Assembly (NCBI GenBank): GCA_019745505.1
Contig: JAIETE010000124.1
Span: 1-49,394 of the forward strand
Length of the DNA stretch: 49,394 nucleotides
Reading direction: 5' to 3'
DNA from: Candidatus Obscuribacterales bacterium
GTDB taxonomy: Bacteria; Cyanobacteriota; Vampirovibrionia; Obscuribacterales; Obscuribacteraceae
Below the pieces are notes generated by a model. That model saw only the letters and a program-made list of their open reading frames with translations. It had not been told where the DNA came from and made no database searches. Positions 9,040 through 18,900 of this stretch are shown piece after piece (position 1 is the stretch's first letter; every line of letters begins with the position of its first letter). The position numbers and the translations under genes were made by a program.

Positions 9040-9990
9040 ATGGACGCAGATTCTATCAACAATATGCTCTACGAACGCGTCTGCCATAGGCGCCGCGGAA
9101 ACATGCTGGCGATGGTGGCACTGATCGGAACCATCATCTTAGCTGTTCTGCTGATCGGATTTTTTTGTCAGTTTCTATTTCTCAGCAATCAGAAAGAAAG
9201 GTCTGACGCGGACGAATGTGCATTGTCCTTCGCTCACATAACAAATGACAAAGACCGCATCGGGCAGATGAACACTGCAGTAGAGCGTTCTCGTGAATTG
9301 GTGTATGGAGCTAGATTGGCGCATGAAGCGTTGAGCAAAGACGAAAGCGATCCGGCTCTGGAAGACTTTTCCAGGCTGCTTGTTGAAGAAGCGAGAGCCG
9401 GAGCGCAGCTTGTGGATTCGAGCCGCCAGATCTTGAGTGACGAGGTCAGTCAAGATCTGGTTCTTGCAGCGAAGAATTACAGGCAGAGACTTAACTCTAG
9501 GTCTGCTGCGAAAGTAGGAATAATGAATGTTTCTCCCGCGATTCTTTCCGCCGTTGAGTTAGGAGTGCCGCGTGGTGTGAATGCGAATGTCACGGCCGTC
9601 GAAGCATTTGATGAGTTGTTGAAGCAAGACAGGCAAAACGGCTATGTTGCAAAGTCTGGGCTAGCTTTTGTCGGTGATGTAAATGCAAAGCTGCCTTCTC
9701 CTGATAATGATCTTGATTTCAAGCTGACTCCGCTGGCCAGTCCTATCGGCGCGGGGATATCTCCGCCTCGCTTGACAGCGAATAGTGTGTTCGAGTCGCG
9801 GGCTGTAATCTCGCAAGAAGAAAAACAACAAATTCACGTGACGCAGATACCATCAGCAGTACATGTAAAGATGGATGTGCCTGTTGCCGCTCAGGGCATG
9901 CCGATGCTGAAAAGCAGAATGAGGGTCGCTGCCAGTGCTGCGGCGGGCGGAGCCTTGCTGCCACCTGATGAACTTGGCTCGCCGCGTTGA
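9040..9990 (+). CDS. TadG-like membrane-anchored protein
   Basis: 316 residues. The N-terminus has the basic/Gly motif RRRGNMLAMVALIGTIILAV followed by one transmembrane helix, as in TadG and other Flp/Tad minor pseudopilins. The Glu found five residues after the Gly in classic TadE is absent. The rest (about 50-316) should lie outside the inner membrane. It is helical up to about 165 (many Glu/Arg/Ala), then extended and Pro/Ser-rich. No secretion ATPase or prepilin peptidase gene is near. An alternative start is ATG 9064, and neither start has a clear ribosome-binding site. Confidence 0.7.
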   Translation: MDADSINNMLYERVCHRRRGNMLAMVALIGTIILAVLLIGFFCQFLFLSNQKERSDADECALSFAHITNDKDRIGQMNTAVERSRELVYGARLAHEALSKDESDPALEDFSRLLVEEARAGAQLVDSSRQILSDEVSQDLVLAAKNYRQRLNSRSAAKVGIMNVSPAILSAVELGVPRGVNANVTAVEAFDELLKQDRQNGYVAKSGLAFVGDVNAKLPSPDNDLDFKLTPLASPIGAGISPPRLTANSVFESRAVISQEEKQQIHVTQIPSAVHVKMDVPVAAQGMPMLKSRMRVAASAAAGGALLPPDELGSPR

Positions 9991-10248
9991 GTCATTGGCT
10001 ATTTCGTCGGTCGTTTTTTCTTGCTGAGCGAACAGCTGAGATTACCTTAACCATGGAACATCCCGGCGCCGGTCGGTGTCCCTAGTGATAGTAGGCGGCG
10101 AGAGGATATGCGTTGTATGTGCTTTGTGCCTGTTATGAAGAAGTTCGGATTGTCTCAGCGACTGAATTAGTGGATAATCTTGCCATCTGCCGTTTTACTT
10201 CCTTTCAAATCTGAATTTCCGACAGGCTGCCGAGGATTTTCGAAATTG

Positions 10249-10638
10249 ATGACTTTAAAGACTAGAGCTAGACCCAGTATGGAGCTCGGCGTTCGCTATT
10301 ACGATAATTCGCCGAATTCCGGCACCATTGCTGGTGGCGATAAAAGCATGCTCGCAGAACACAATATTCGCGAACGTCATCGTACTTACAAGGACAGCAT
10401 GATGTACTCGCACCCCGAGTACACCGGTGTGCGCTTCATGAGAAAGGCACCCCTTTTGCTGGAAGCGAAAGTCTCTGGAAAGACTACAATCAATAAATTG
10501 CGGAAGAAACAAACGCGTTTTCATTTCTGGAAGAATTTTTTCTCTCTTTTCAATTTGCTCAATGGATTCAATGCATTGATCTTGCGAGTCAATCCCTTTG
10601 CTACATACCATGCGGCTGTTCGCTGGAGTCCGCGGTAG
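10249..10638 (+). CDS. Hypothetical basic protein
   Basis: An open frame of about 129 residues, ending 9 bases before the next gene and so possibly in an operon with it. It is rich in Arg, Lys, His and Tyr (RYYDNS, HNIRERHRTYKDSMMYSHPEY). Near the C-terminus is an aromatic/hydrophobic stretch (FWKNFFSLFNLLNGFNALIL) that could be a membrane-associated helix. The start is unclear: ATG 10249, ATG 10279 or a TTG at 10180 are all possible, and none has a strong ribosome-binding site. I do not recognise a family, and it may be a false gene. Confidence 0.45.
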   Translation: MTLKTRARPSMELGVRYYDNSPNSGTIAGGDKSMLAEHNIRERHRTYKDSMMYSHPEYTGVRFMRKAPLLLEAKVSGKTTINKLRKKQTRFHFWKNFFSLFNLLNGFNALILRVNPFATYHAAVRWSPR

Positions 10639-10647
10639 TCCGGCGCT

Positions 10648-11235
10648 ATGCGACTTAAAAGCTTAATCGCCTGCTTCTTAGCGGCAGCTTTCGCATCTGC
10701 CTGCGCGTCATCATTGTATTGCGCGGTCGCTCAGCCGAATGTAGAGAGCCATAAGACGCCAACTATTTCTGGAGGCAATCCTAGAATTCTGGTTGCAGCA
10801 AATGCTGCCGTTGGAAAAAAGATGTGGTCAGGATTTGGACTGCCCAATGGAAAGTTGGGTTGTGCTGCCGCTCTCAGTAATGTCTTAAAACAGGCGGGAT
10901 ATCCGGTGGCGAGATCGGCCGCGGTTGTTGTTGTTCGCAATCAGTTGCTGAAAAGCAAATGCGGCGTTACGGAAATCGCTGTCAAACACTCGAAAGAGCA
11001 AGGCCTCGACCTCAAGAAGTTGAAAGATGTGTCGCGACCTGGTGATCTGATCTTCGGCTATATGACATTGCCGAACAATCCTAACTATGGGCCGGATGCA
11101 CACTGCGGCGTGGTGGCAGGCGGTGACTATGTGTTTGCGAATGACTGGAATGACGGTATTTGGAAGCGCGCCGAAGCGGAAGCTTTCTTCGGTTTCTACC
11201 CGCATGTATACGTGATGCGCATTGCTGAAAAATAG
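10648..11235 (+). CDS. Secreted NlpC/P60- or CHAP-like cysteine peptidase
   Basis: 195 residues with an N-terminal signal peptide (LIACFLAAAFASACAS). The body has the layout of papain-like cell-wall peptidases: a Cys at the start of a helix (GCAAALSNVL, Cys72), then PGDLIFG at about 131-137, then DAHCGVVAGG with His152, and ANDWNDG with a possible third polar residue at 165-166. Such enzymes cut peptidoglycan peptides or related amide bonds. The PGDLIF and H-x-GVV motifs are the strongest evidence. Whether the enzyme is active cannot be judged from motifs alone. Confidence 0.75.
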   Translation: MRLKSLIACFLAAAFASACASSLYCAVAQPNVESHKTPTISGGNPRILVAANAAVGKKMWSGFGLPNGKLGCAAALSNVLKQAGYPVARSAAVVVVRNQLLKSKCGVTEIAVKHSKEQGLDLKKLKDVSRPGDLIFGYMTLPNNPNYGPDAHCGVVAGGDYVFANDWNDGIWKRAEAEAFFGFYPHVYVMRIAEK

Positions 11236-11250
11236 AGGCAGCAATTAGAA

Positions 11251-11275
11251 AGGACCTCGAATCACTTCGAAGTCC
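11251..11275. terminator. Terminator hairpin between convergent genes
   Basis: AGGAC-c-TCGAA pairs with TTCGA-a-GTCCT around a TCAC loop, with one internal mismatch. A pyrimidine-rich CTCTCTTTCG tail follows. It lies just after the stop of the secreted peptidase gene and before the 3' end of the reverse-strand gene. Confidence 0.6.
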
Positions 11276-11308
11276 TCTCTCTTTCGTCTCAAGCAAGTTT
11301 GAAAAGGC

Positions 11309-11647
11309 TTATAGAAGCCTGAAAGTGACGTCTCTAATATCCAATCTGACTTGTTGCAATTCCCAAGCTTTGGCGTCTATCTTGCGGCAGACTTCGTTGA
11401 GCTGCCACGAAGCATCAGCGTCGTTGTTGCGTCTGATGTCTTCTTTTTTGCGCAAGAGATCGTCAGTATCTCTCATCAAGTAAAACTCACGAGTTTGCAG
11501 AGCGGCTCTGCGTTTTTGCAGTTGGTCGATAACTCCCGGATCGCTGATGATCGCTTGAGCGGGTTGGCAATTGAGCGCAACCATGGGGAGCGTTAGGAAT
11601 GCAACCAGTGCAATAAGAATTTGTTTTTTAGCGTTTGCGTTTTTCAT
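11309..11647 (-). CDS. Small secreted coiled-coil-like protein
   Basis: 112 residues. A signal peptide (about 1-32, ending AQA) is followed by a charged, heptad-like helical region (IDQLQKRRAALQTREF, then DDLLRKKEDIRRNND and WELQQVRLDIRDV). Residue 27 of the signal region is Cys but the context is not a good lipobox. An excellent ribosome-binding site (AAAGGAGG) lies 9 bases before the ATG. I see no enzyme motif, and the product is probably a periplasmic helical protein. Confidence 0.8.
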   Translation of the reverse strand: MKNANAKKQILIALVAFLTLPMVALNCQPAQAIISDPGVIDQLQKRRAALQTREFYLMRDTDDLLRKKEDIRRNNDADASWQLNEVCRKIDAKAWELQQVRLDIRDVTFRLL

Positions 11648-11881
11648 AACTACCTGCCTCCTTTCAGGATGCCCTCAGATTACCTGGCGGATTGGACTTG
11701 TAGAAGAGCCACTTTTATGATTTGATACTAGTCCACTTGGAATGATTCTAAATGATCAATTCGTGCTTTTGCGATTCTAGGATGTAATCCTGGCTGGGAT
11801 TTGCAAGATTGAATCAAACAGCCGCTTATCCTTTAAACGTGAGCAATTGCTCAGAAAATTGGTTGAAAAGAGGACTGATTT

Positions 11882-13447
11882 TTGGACTTACTTATACATG
11901 TGGATCAATCGTCAGGCGTTTCACTCCATCGCCAGATTTATGACTCGATAAGAGGCGCGATTCTATCGGGACGTCTGCGTTCCGGCGAAAAGCTTCCATC
12001 TACAAGAGCGCTGTCCAAGTCTCTTGGCATTGCCAGAGCGACCGTCACGATGAGTTTCGACAGTCTTTTGAGTGAAGGATATATAGAAGCGAGCGTCGGG
12101 GCTGGAACATTCGTTTCCCGCGCCTTACCGGAAGAATTGATGCGCCCTGCCTCGCCGACTGTAGACCCTGCCACTCTGGAGGCGTCTACTCCCAAAGTAA
12201 AGGCGCGCAGCCGCGGTCGTAAGCGGAAAGACGCAAGCGATCCCGGCGCTCAGGATCCCGACAAAATCCAGGGATACAGGCTGTCCTGGTATGCCACCGC
12301 CTTGCGTTCAAGACAATGGTTGAGTTTTTCTGCCGATGAACCTGAAGTCCAGCTCTCTTTTGGGCGACCGGCAATGGCTGAGTTTCCCATGCGAGTGTGG
12401 AATCAATTGCTCTTACATCACGCGCGTAAACGCAATCTTGGTCTGCTTGATTCGCCTGCCAACGCTGCCGGTTTCATGCCCTTGCGAGAACAACTGGCGT
12501 CCTATCTTTCCCGCGTGCGCGCTGTTGCTTGCCAGCCCGAGCAGGTGATCGTTGTGAACGGTTCTCAGCAGGGAATCGACCTTGTCGCACGAGTCTTAAT
12601 CGATCGCGGTGATGACATTTGCATAGAAGAGCCGGGATACATCGGAGCGCAGAAATCGTTCGAGGCGATGGGCGCGAATGTGTTGCCGATAAGAGTCGAC
12701 AAGCAGGGTATCTCTGTTGATGCGTTGAAAGAGCACGAAAGAGCGAAGCCCGGTTTTAGTCCGCAATTGGTCTATGTGACGCCTTCCCACCAGTCGCCGA
12801 CCGGTGTGGTTCTTTCGGTTCCGCGGCGACTCGAGCTGATTTCCTGGGCTCGACGTGTTGGCGCATACATTGTTGAAGATGACTACGACAGCGAATATCG
12901 CTACAAAGGCCGGCCCATTCCTGCGCTTGCCGGGCTCGATCACGCCGGTACCGTTATCTATATCGGCACGCTGTCGAAAGTTCTTTTCCCATCGCTGCGC
13001 CTGGGTTACCTTGTTGTTCCACTCGATCTTGCCGAGGTTTTCACTCGAGCGAAATGGCTTACTGACCGTCATTCACCGCTTTTGGAACAGCAAGTTCTGG
13101 CGGACTTCATTCGCTTGGGGCATTTGGAGCGGCATATCCGCAAGATGCGAAATCTATACGAGCAGAAAAGAAAGCTAGTCATAGAATCGCTCAAGAAGCA
13201 CTTCTCGACAGCTGCAACAGTGCTTGGTGACGCAGCAGGAATCAACGTGGTGGTTCGCATTGCTTCGGATAAAGATGATGCCGAAATTGTCTTGCAGGCA
13301 AAAGCTGCGGGTATCGGCATATCCAGCACGGGGCACTGTTATCTGGGAGAAGCGCCGCGCGGCGAGTTTCAAATCAACTATGCGCATTTGAATGAAGACG
13401 CAATCGAGCAGTGCATTGAGAGGCTGGCTCGCATTGCGCTTTCTTGA
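11882..13447 (+). CDS. MocR/PdxR-type regulator (GntR winged helix fused to aminotransferase fold)
   Basis: 521 residues. The N-terminal GntR-type winged helix (about 8-75) reads LHRQIYDSIRGAILSGRL then GEKLPSTRALSKSLGIAR. A Lys/Arg-rich linker follows (100-120). Residues about 150-515 form a class I aminotransferase fold with the PLP lysine in GTLSK (Lys366) and SLRLGYL after it. MocR proteins use PLP-bound effector forms to control pyridoxal or amino-acid metabolism genes. The start is TTG 11882, supported by GAGGA seven bases upstream. Its target is not evident, and no vitamin B6 gene is adjacent. The alkylation-repair pair follows on the same strand after 94 bases. Confidence 0.93.
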   Translation: MDLLIHVDQSSGVSLHRQIYDSIRGAILSGRLRSGEKLPSTRALSKSLGIARATVTMSFDSLLSEGYIEASVGAGTFVSRALPEELMRPASPTVDPATLEASTPKVKARSRGRKRKDASDPGAQDPDKIQGYRLSWYATALRSRQWLSFSADEPEVQLSFGRPAMAEFPMRVWNQLLLHHARKRNLGLLDSPANAAGFMPLREQLASYLSRVRAVACQPEQVIVVNGSQQGIDLVARVLIDRGDDICIEEPGYIGAQKSFEAMGANVLPIRVDKQGISVDALKEHERAKPGFSPQLVYVTPSHQSPTGVVLSVPRRLELISWARRVGAYIVEDDYDSEYRYKGRPIPALAGLDHAGTVIYIGTLSKVLFPSLRLGYLVVPLDLAEVFTRAKWLTDRHSPLLEQQVLADFIRLGHLERHIRKMRNLYEQKRKLVIESLKKHFSTAATVLGDAAGINVVVRIASDKDDAEIVLQAKAAGIGISSTGHCYLGEAPRGEFQINYAHLNEDAIEQCIERLARIALS

Positions 13448-13541
13448 TTTATGCCGAGCGGGCGATTGCCGGTCTGCTAACAAAAATGTCCATGTCCGAA
13501 AATGGCGAGTTATTGCCGACTGAATCCGTTAAGATCCTGGC

Positions 13542-15023
13542 ATGCTTTTGAATCGAGACAGCTGCTATGAAGTCCTCCGTGCGCGCGATGCGCGTTTTGA
13601 CGGTGCTTTCTTTGTGGCGGTCAAGTCGACGAAAATATATTGCCGCACAGTTTGCACGGCTAAGACGCCATTGCTGAAGAATTGTACGTTTTACTCAACG
13701 GCTGCTGCCGCTGAAAACGCCGGTTATCGCCCCTGCTTGCGCTGCCGCCCGGAATTGGCTCCCGGAAATGCTTCGGTCGATGCAGTCAGCAGATTGGCGG
13801 CAATTGCTCTGAACAGAATCGAAGATGGTGCCTTGTCTGAACTTGGCGTTGACGAACTTGCCCGCGAAATGGGCATTAGCGGTAGGCATTTGCGCAGAGT
13901 GATCGAGTCTGAATTTGGTGTTTCACCTGTTCAGCTGGCGCAAACGCAGAGATTGCTTCTGGCGAAAAGATTGTTGACCGACACCAATCTACCTGTTACT
14001 GAAATCGCCTTTGCAAGTGGCTTTTCCAGTGTGAGGCGATTCAATTCGCTATTTCAAGAACGATACTGTCTGAGTCCGACTCAACTGAGAAGGCGCCAAA
14101 ACTCCAAGGAAGCTCCCTTTATAGTGTGCGAAGTCAGCTATCGACCTCCTTTTGACTTTGAAGGTCTGCTGAACTTCCTGTCTTACCGTGCTTGCCCTGG
14201 TGTGGAATATGTGCAGGATGGCGCTTATAGGCGTACAGCCTCATTTGGAAAGCACTCCGGCTGGTTGGAAATTCGTCAAAATGATGAGAAGAACACGCTT
14301 TCGATCAAGCTTTCCAATTCTCTGGCTCCGGTTTTGCTCAGTGTTGTCGCGCGATGCAAGCGACTGATGGACACGCAAGCCGATCCTTCGATCATTGCTG
14401 CCACCTTGGGCGAACTCTCGAAAGGACGTGAAGGCGTCCGCGTTCCTGGTGCGTTTTATGGTTTTGAACTCGCTCTGAGAGCCATCCTTGGGCAGCAGGT
14501 CAGTGTAAAGGCGGCGAGTACCCTGCATGGTCGCATTGTCCGGAAATTCGGCGTCGCGATTGAGACGCCTTATCCTCAGTTAAATAGGCTGGCTCCGCCT
14601 GCGGAAACACTTGCTGATTTGAAGCCGGATGACCTTAGCGGGATGGGTATTACAGGCTCCAGAATCAATTCAATTCTGGCGATCTCCAAGGCAATGGCCA
14701 GTGGAGCGCTCTATTTAGAGCCTGGACAAGACGTCGAGGAAACTTGCAGAAGGCTCAAACAGTTGCCTGGATTTGGCGAGTGGACGGCGCAATACATTGC
14801 CATGCGCGCGCTGGCTTGGCCCGACGCGTTTCTAGGCTCGGACCTGGGAATTAAAAAGGCGCTCGGCATGACGCAAGAAAGGCAGATTTTGGCATATGCC
14901 GAGCGATGGTCACCCTGGCGCTCTTATGCAGGCATGCATTTGTGGCGCTCTCTGGATGCAAGACCAGTAGAGCAGAAGGTATTGAGTGCACCCCGGAAAA
15001 AAGTCGCGAAGGTGAAGGCATGA
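13542..15023 (+). CDS. alkA: Ada-AlkA fusion: methyl-phosphotriester sensor, AraC HTH, 3-methyladenine glycosylase
   Basis: 493 residues in three parts. Residues 1-80 match the Ada zinc domain, with Cys34, Cys38, Cys65 and Cys68 (YCRTVC and CLRC); Cys34 is where Ada takes the methyl group from phosphotriesters. About 85-185 is an AraC-type double helix-turn-helix. About 195-480 is AlkA, with the helix-hairpin-helix LPGFGEWTAQYIAMRAL and catalytic Asp434 in GSDLGIKKAL. It should excise alkylated bases and may also sense methylation and switch on its own operon. The 4-base ATGA overlap with ogt indicates coupled translation. Confidence 0.95.
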   Translation: MLLNRDSCYEVLRARDARFDGAFFVAVKSTKIYCRTVCTAKTPLLKNCTFYSTAAAAENAGYRPCLRCRPELAPGNASVDAVSRLAAIALNRIEDGALSELGVDELAREMGISGRHLRRVIESEFGVSPVQLAQTQRLLLAKRLLTDTNLPVTEIAFASGFSSVRRFNSLFQERYCLSPTQLRRRQNSKEAPFIVCEVSYRPPFDFEGLLNFLSYRACPGVEYVQDGAYRRTASFGKHSGWLEIRQNDEKNTLSIKLSNSLAPVLLSVVARCKRLMDTQADPSIIAATLGELSKGREGVRVPGAFYGFELALRAILGQQVSVKAASTLHGRIVRKFGVAIETPYPQLNRLAPPAETLADLKPDDLSGMGITGSRINSILAISKAMASGALYLEPGQDVEETCRRLKQLPGFGEWTAQYIAMRALAWPDAFLGSDLGIKKALGMTQERQILAYAERWSPWRSYAGMHLWRSLDARPVEQKVLSAPRKKVAKVKA

Positions 15024-15532
15024 CGGTCCTTTACACGGTTTTGGACAGCCCGATTGATCCGCTCACGCTGACTTCCGACGGAAATTCGCTCACGGGTCTG
15101 TACATGGAAATGCACAAGGGAGTTCCCGTTGCAGATGAGTCGTGGGTTCGTAATGATGATGATGAGCTGTTCTTGCTGGCAAAACGTGAGCTGAGTGCTT
15201 ATTTCAACCGTTCACTCGAAAGTTTTACTGTTCCCATCCGACCGACAGGCACTGAGTTTCAGATGAGAGTTTGGCATGAGCTGACAAAGATTCCTTTCGG
15301 TCGAGTGATCTCATACGGAGAACTCGCCCATCGTATCGGTAATCCGAAGGCCAGCCGCGCTGTTGGTTTGGCTAACGGGCAAAATCCGATTTCGATAATT
15401 GTTCCTTGTCATCGAGTTATTGGTGCCAGCGGCAAACTCACCGGATATGGTGGCGGACTTGAGCGAAAAGCATTCTTGCTTGATTTGGAAGGGAGCATGG
15501 CGGCAAAGCAACTAACGCTCGTTCAGCTCTGA
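15020..15532 (+). CDS. ogt: Methylated-DNA--protein-cysteine methyltransferase
   Basis: 170 residues from ATG 15020, which overlaps the stop of the AlkA fusion (ATGA). GAAGG lies just upstream. The C-terminal domain has FGRVISYGELAHRIGNPKASRAVGLANGQNP and the active-site motif IVPCHRVIG with Cys130, which takes the alkyl group from O6-alkylguanine and is used once. The N-terminal part (about 1-75) is the usual ribonuclease-H-like cap. The 3' end overlaps the convergent small membrane gene by 10 bases. With the fused Ada-AlkA it makes a compact adaptive-response operon. Confidence 0.96.
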   Translation: MTVLYTVLDSPIDPLTLTSDGNSLTGLYMEMHKGVPVADESWVRNDDDELFLLAKRELSAYFNRSLESFTVPIRPTGTEFQMRVWHELTKIPFGRVISYGELAHRIGNPKASRAVGLANGQNPISIIVPCHRVIGASGKLTGYGGGLERKAFLLDLEGSMAAKQLTLVQL

Positions 15533-15771
15533 GATTTTTTCTTTTGCCCGAGCAATACAGTAGCCAATGCCGTAAGTAAAAATATCAGAATGGATAGCAG
15601 GACTAGAATTCTACCCATCGGTGAATTGAGTGGACTGCAGGCAGAGCCTCCTGAAACCACGACATTTCCCGAAAAAAGTACGGGTTCGATTGAAAGCATG
15701 AACGCTGATATCAAAACCAGCGTACCCAAACAAAAGCCTAGGAAAATTACCAAGATTTGGACAGTGCGCAT
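15523..15771 (-). CDS. Small two-helix membrane protein
   Basis: 82 residues with two strong hydrophobic segments, about 5-27 (ILVIFLGFCLGTLVLISAFML) and about 53-74 (GRILVLLSILIFLLTALATVL), and a basic C-terminus (GQKKKSQS). The loop between them (SGNVVVSGGSACSPLNSP) has one Cys. TAGGA lies about 8 bases before the ATG. It overlaps the 3' end of ogt on the other strand. No family is recognised. Confidence 0.65.
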   Translation of the reverse strand: MRTVQILVIFLGFCLGTLVLISAFMLSIEPVLFSGNVVVSGGSACSPLNSPMGRILVLLSILIFLLTALATVLLGQKKKSQS

Positions 15772-15991
15772 GCTTTGATCCTATCAGACTGCTTTCTCCA
15801 GAGTGTTTCCGCCGCGGCCCTTAGCCAATGGTTGTTTGCCTGCCCAACGTCTGATTGGGGGCGGTTTTCCGGGTTTGTTACACCGTCGATATTTTTCATT
15901 GTTAGTCTCTTACACAAGCCCTCGAACCCAATTAAATGCAGCCGACGCCATGCAAATGGCGGCACTGGTTTACTAGTATCAAAAGAGTCTG

Positions 15992-18900
15992 ATGCCGGAA
16001 ATAGAAACACCTCCAGCCAAGCAGCAGCAAGAGCCTGTAGAGCGCGCAGAGCCTGTAAGCGTTGAAACAGCCGCCGCCACTGTCGCTCTTAACGAGATTT
16101 CCAATAAGCCCTCTAAGGATCCTCTTCAGGAGGCCGTTCAAAAGGGTGATTTTGCCTGGCTGAATGGTGGAATGCAGAAGCCCGGTGAGGTCGGCACGGC
16201 TGACTATTTCCTTTCTTATGCAAGAGAAATGCATGCCGATAGACAAGCCACTCCGCTCTCTCAAGGTGAAATTGCCGCTCGCCAGATGAAGGGAGTCTTC
16301 CGCGCTGCCGACATGGGCATCCCGAATCGCAACGACCACCTTCTGAATCAAGGCACACTTGCAGATGGGCGCGCGTTTTACTCCTACAACGACAGATTGC
16401 GAACCGACAATCTCAAAGAAGCGGCTGTTGCACAAAGAAACGGCGTGCTTGAAACAGAGAAAACCTTCCGGGGCCGCAAAGATGGTCTAGAAACCGAGAA
16501 GCTGTTTCTTGGCGCTCAAAAACAGGTAATCGAACGGCAGTATGATCCAACTAAAAACAGAGAAGGAATTTTATCCTTCAAGTCCGTCAGGGAAGGCGAA
16601 AAACTCACCATGGCGGCTGAATTTAGAGGTCGTGCCGATGGTCTGACCAGAGAAAATCTGACTGCTGACAAGAACGGTCAGCTGCGAGTGAAAGAATACG
16701 CTGATGGTCGAAGAGAAGAGATAAGTACTGGAAAAGACGGTCGGGCGGAGTCGAAGTTTTTCGATGCCGCCGGCAAGCCGATGACAGGCGAGAAATTCCA
16801 GACCGCTCAGAAAGCGCTGGAAGCGAAGATCAGTGCCGAAAAGGCTGCGCAACCGGCCAAGACACCGGAAGCCGGTACGGAAAAATTGCCCGGTGAAGGC
16901 ATTACGCTGCCGCCCCTCAAGGCTGGTTGGGGACCGTATCAAGCTTTGCAGCAACTGCAGAGCGAGGGCAAGATCAATCTCACACCGCAAGAAATGAGGA
17001 AAGCAGCTGAGAGAATCAGAGATCGAGAATTTGCTGAGCGGGGCGTAACTTCCTTCAAGCAGGGCGATAAAATCGAGTTTTACTCGCAGAAGGAGCTGAA
17101 AGAACGCGGCAGAGGCGATGCGCAGCCGCAGCAAGGTCAAGAAACCAGCAAAGAAAAACCGCTCGAGCGCAAAACAGATATCGAGCAACGTTTGACCGAT
17201 ATCAAGAAAGCTCTTGAGCCGAGCACGCCGATGACACCCGAAAATGCTGATGCTTTGCGGCGGCAGCTCAGCGATCTGACTCCTGCTGAAATTCAGAAGC
17301 TGAAAGCCGGATTCGACAAGAATAATCCGAATGCTCTCGGCGATGCAATCAAAGACAGATTCAGCAAGATGACCGGTGGGCTGGAACGTCATGCTCATCG
17401 CTGGGCTGAAGTTGAAGGACATCTCAATCGTACCGGTCAGCCCGGTGAAGACAGAGCGATCAAACTGCGCGTTGACGCATTGGAAGCACGCTGGGCCGGT
17501 AGCGACAACAATCGCAGTTTTGCGGCTATCCAGGCAAATACCCGCACGACACTGCTGGGGCTTACGGAAGAGCAGCGCAAACAACTCGATACTTCACTGG
17601 GCAAACTGTACGGTCAGGGTGGATTGTCCGAGCTCTACGAAAAAGGACCGGGGAAAAACCTTAGCTACACAGGAAATAGTTGGTACAACGGCGAAGACAA
17701 GTTTACTAAGGCTGTTATTGATCTGGCTTCGAAGAAAGGCGTGGATGCACGCAAACCTGATGAGCAAGCAAATCTTCTCAACATGGCATTGCAAACTCGC
17801 GATTTGAGAAATTTCCGCGAAGTGGCCAGCAAGGAAGCAATGACAGAAGAAGGACGCAAGTATTTCTTCGACAATGGCGGTTTGGATAAGATCAACGAGA
17901 AGCGTCCCGGTCATAAGAACAGCACTGAGAAGGTTTTCTCGGAGATTGAAAGAAGAGAACTCACTGATCTGGCTAAGAGTGGCGAGGAAAGTCCTCTTAC
18001 TCAGTTCAAGAAAGCAATCGGTTTTTTCAGCAATACCGAATCATCTCTGACTGGAGCAGTAAAGCGAATCTCCGAAGATCCGAAGCTGCGACAGCTCTAT
18101 CTCGATGGTCGCGAGCTTGCCGATCCCAAAACCAAACGAGAGCCCAAGAATGAGGCAGAGCGCCAAGCTCTCGAGTTTTACACAGAGGTTCAAAAAACAT
18201 TCAAATCAGCCTATGTGTTCGGCTCTGATAGAAAAGCGCAGAATTTTGATGCGCAAATCGTTGCTGGTCCGAATGGTGCGCTTTCTAACGGCAGGCTGGC
18301 GGAATTAGGTGCAAGCAACTGGCAGCATACCAGTGATCTTTTCAAAGCGATTGAAGGTGCAACACCAGAACAATTGAATGCGCTTTTCAATGGTGCTCGT
18401 CTGGTTGATGGGCGCCCGCAGTCTGCTGCTTTGGACGACGGAAGAAGGGCACTGGGTCTGGGTATTAATCGAGAAACCAACCGGGCTCGCCTCGATGCTC
18501 TGCTGGACAAGAAAGTAGCCTACGGGATTGAACTTGGACAAATAGCGGATCGCATCAAGGATACGCCGCGCGGTACTCCAGTCGATGCAAAAACGCTTCA
18601 AGACCTGCGTGATAAAGTGCCTGCGTTCAAAGGCATGTCACCCGAGAATTTGCAAAAGGTAGTAGAAGGTTACCGGCTTGACCAGGCTGTTAGAGAAAAA
18701 ACCGTAGATGCGTCCAAACTTACGAAGCAAGAGCAGCAGCAGATAGTTGCGTATCGAAATCTAAGCGCTGAGAAAAATCCACAAGAAGCTCTCGTCAAAG
18801 GTTTTTTGGAAGGACGAGAACGGCAACGCAACGTGGACAGAATTTTAGCTGCACCTGATCAATCGGCGGGAACTCGCGACCGCAACCTAACTGAGTATTT

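Noticed and set aside
10110-10170. Twenty-codon frame with AGGA close to its ATG
   Set aside because: The ribosome-binding site is too close to the ATG and the peptide is unremarkable.
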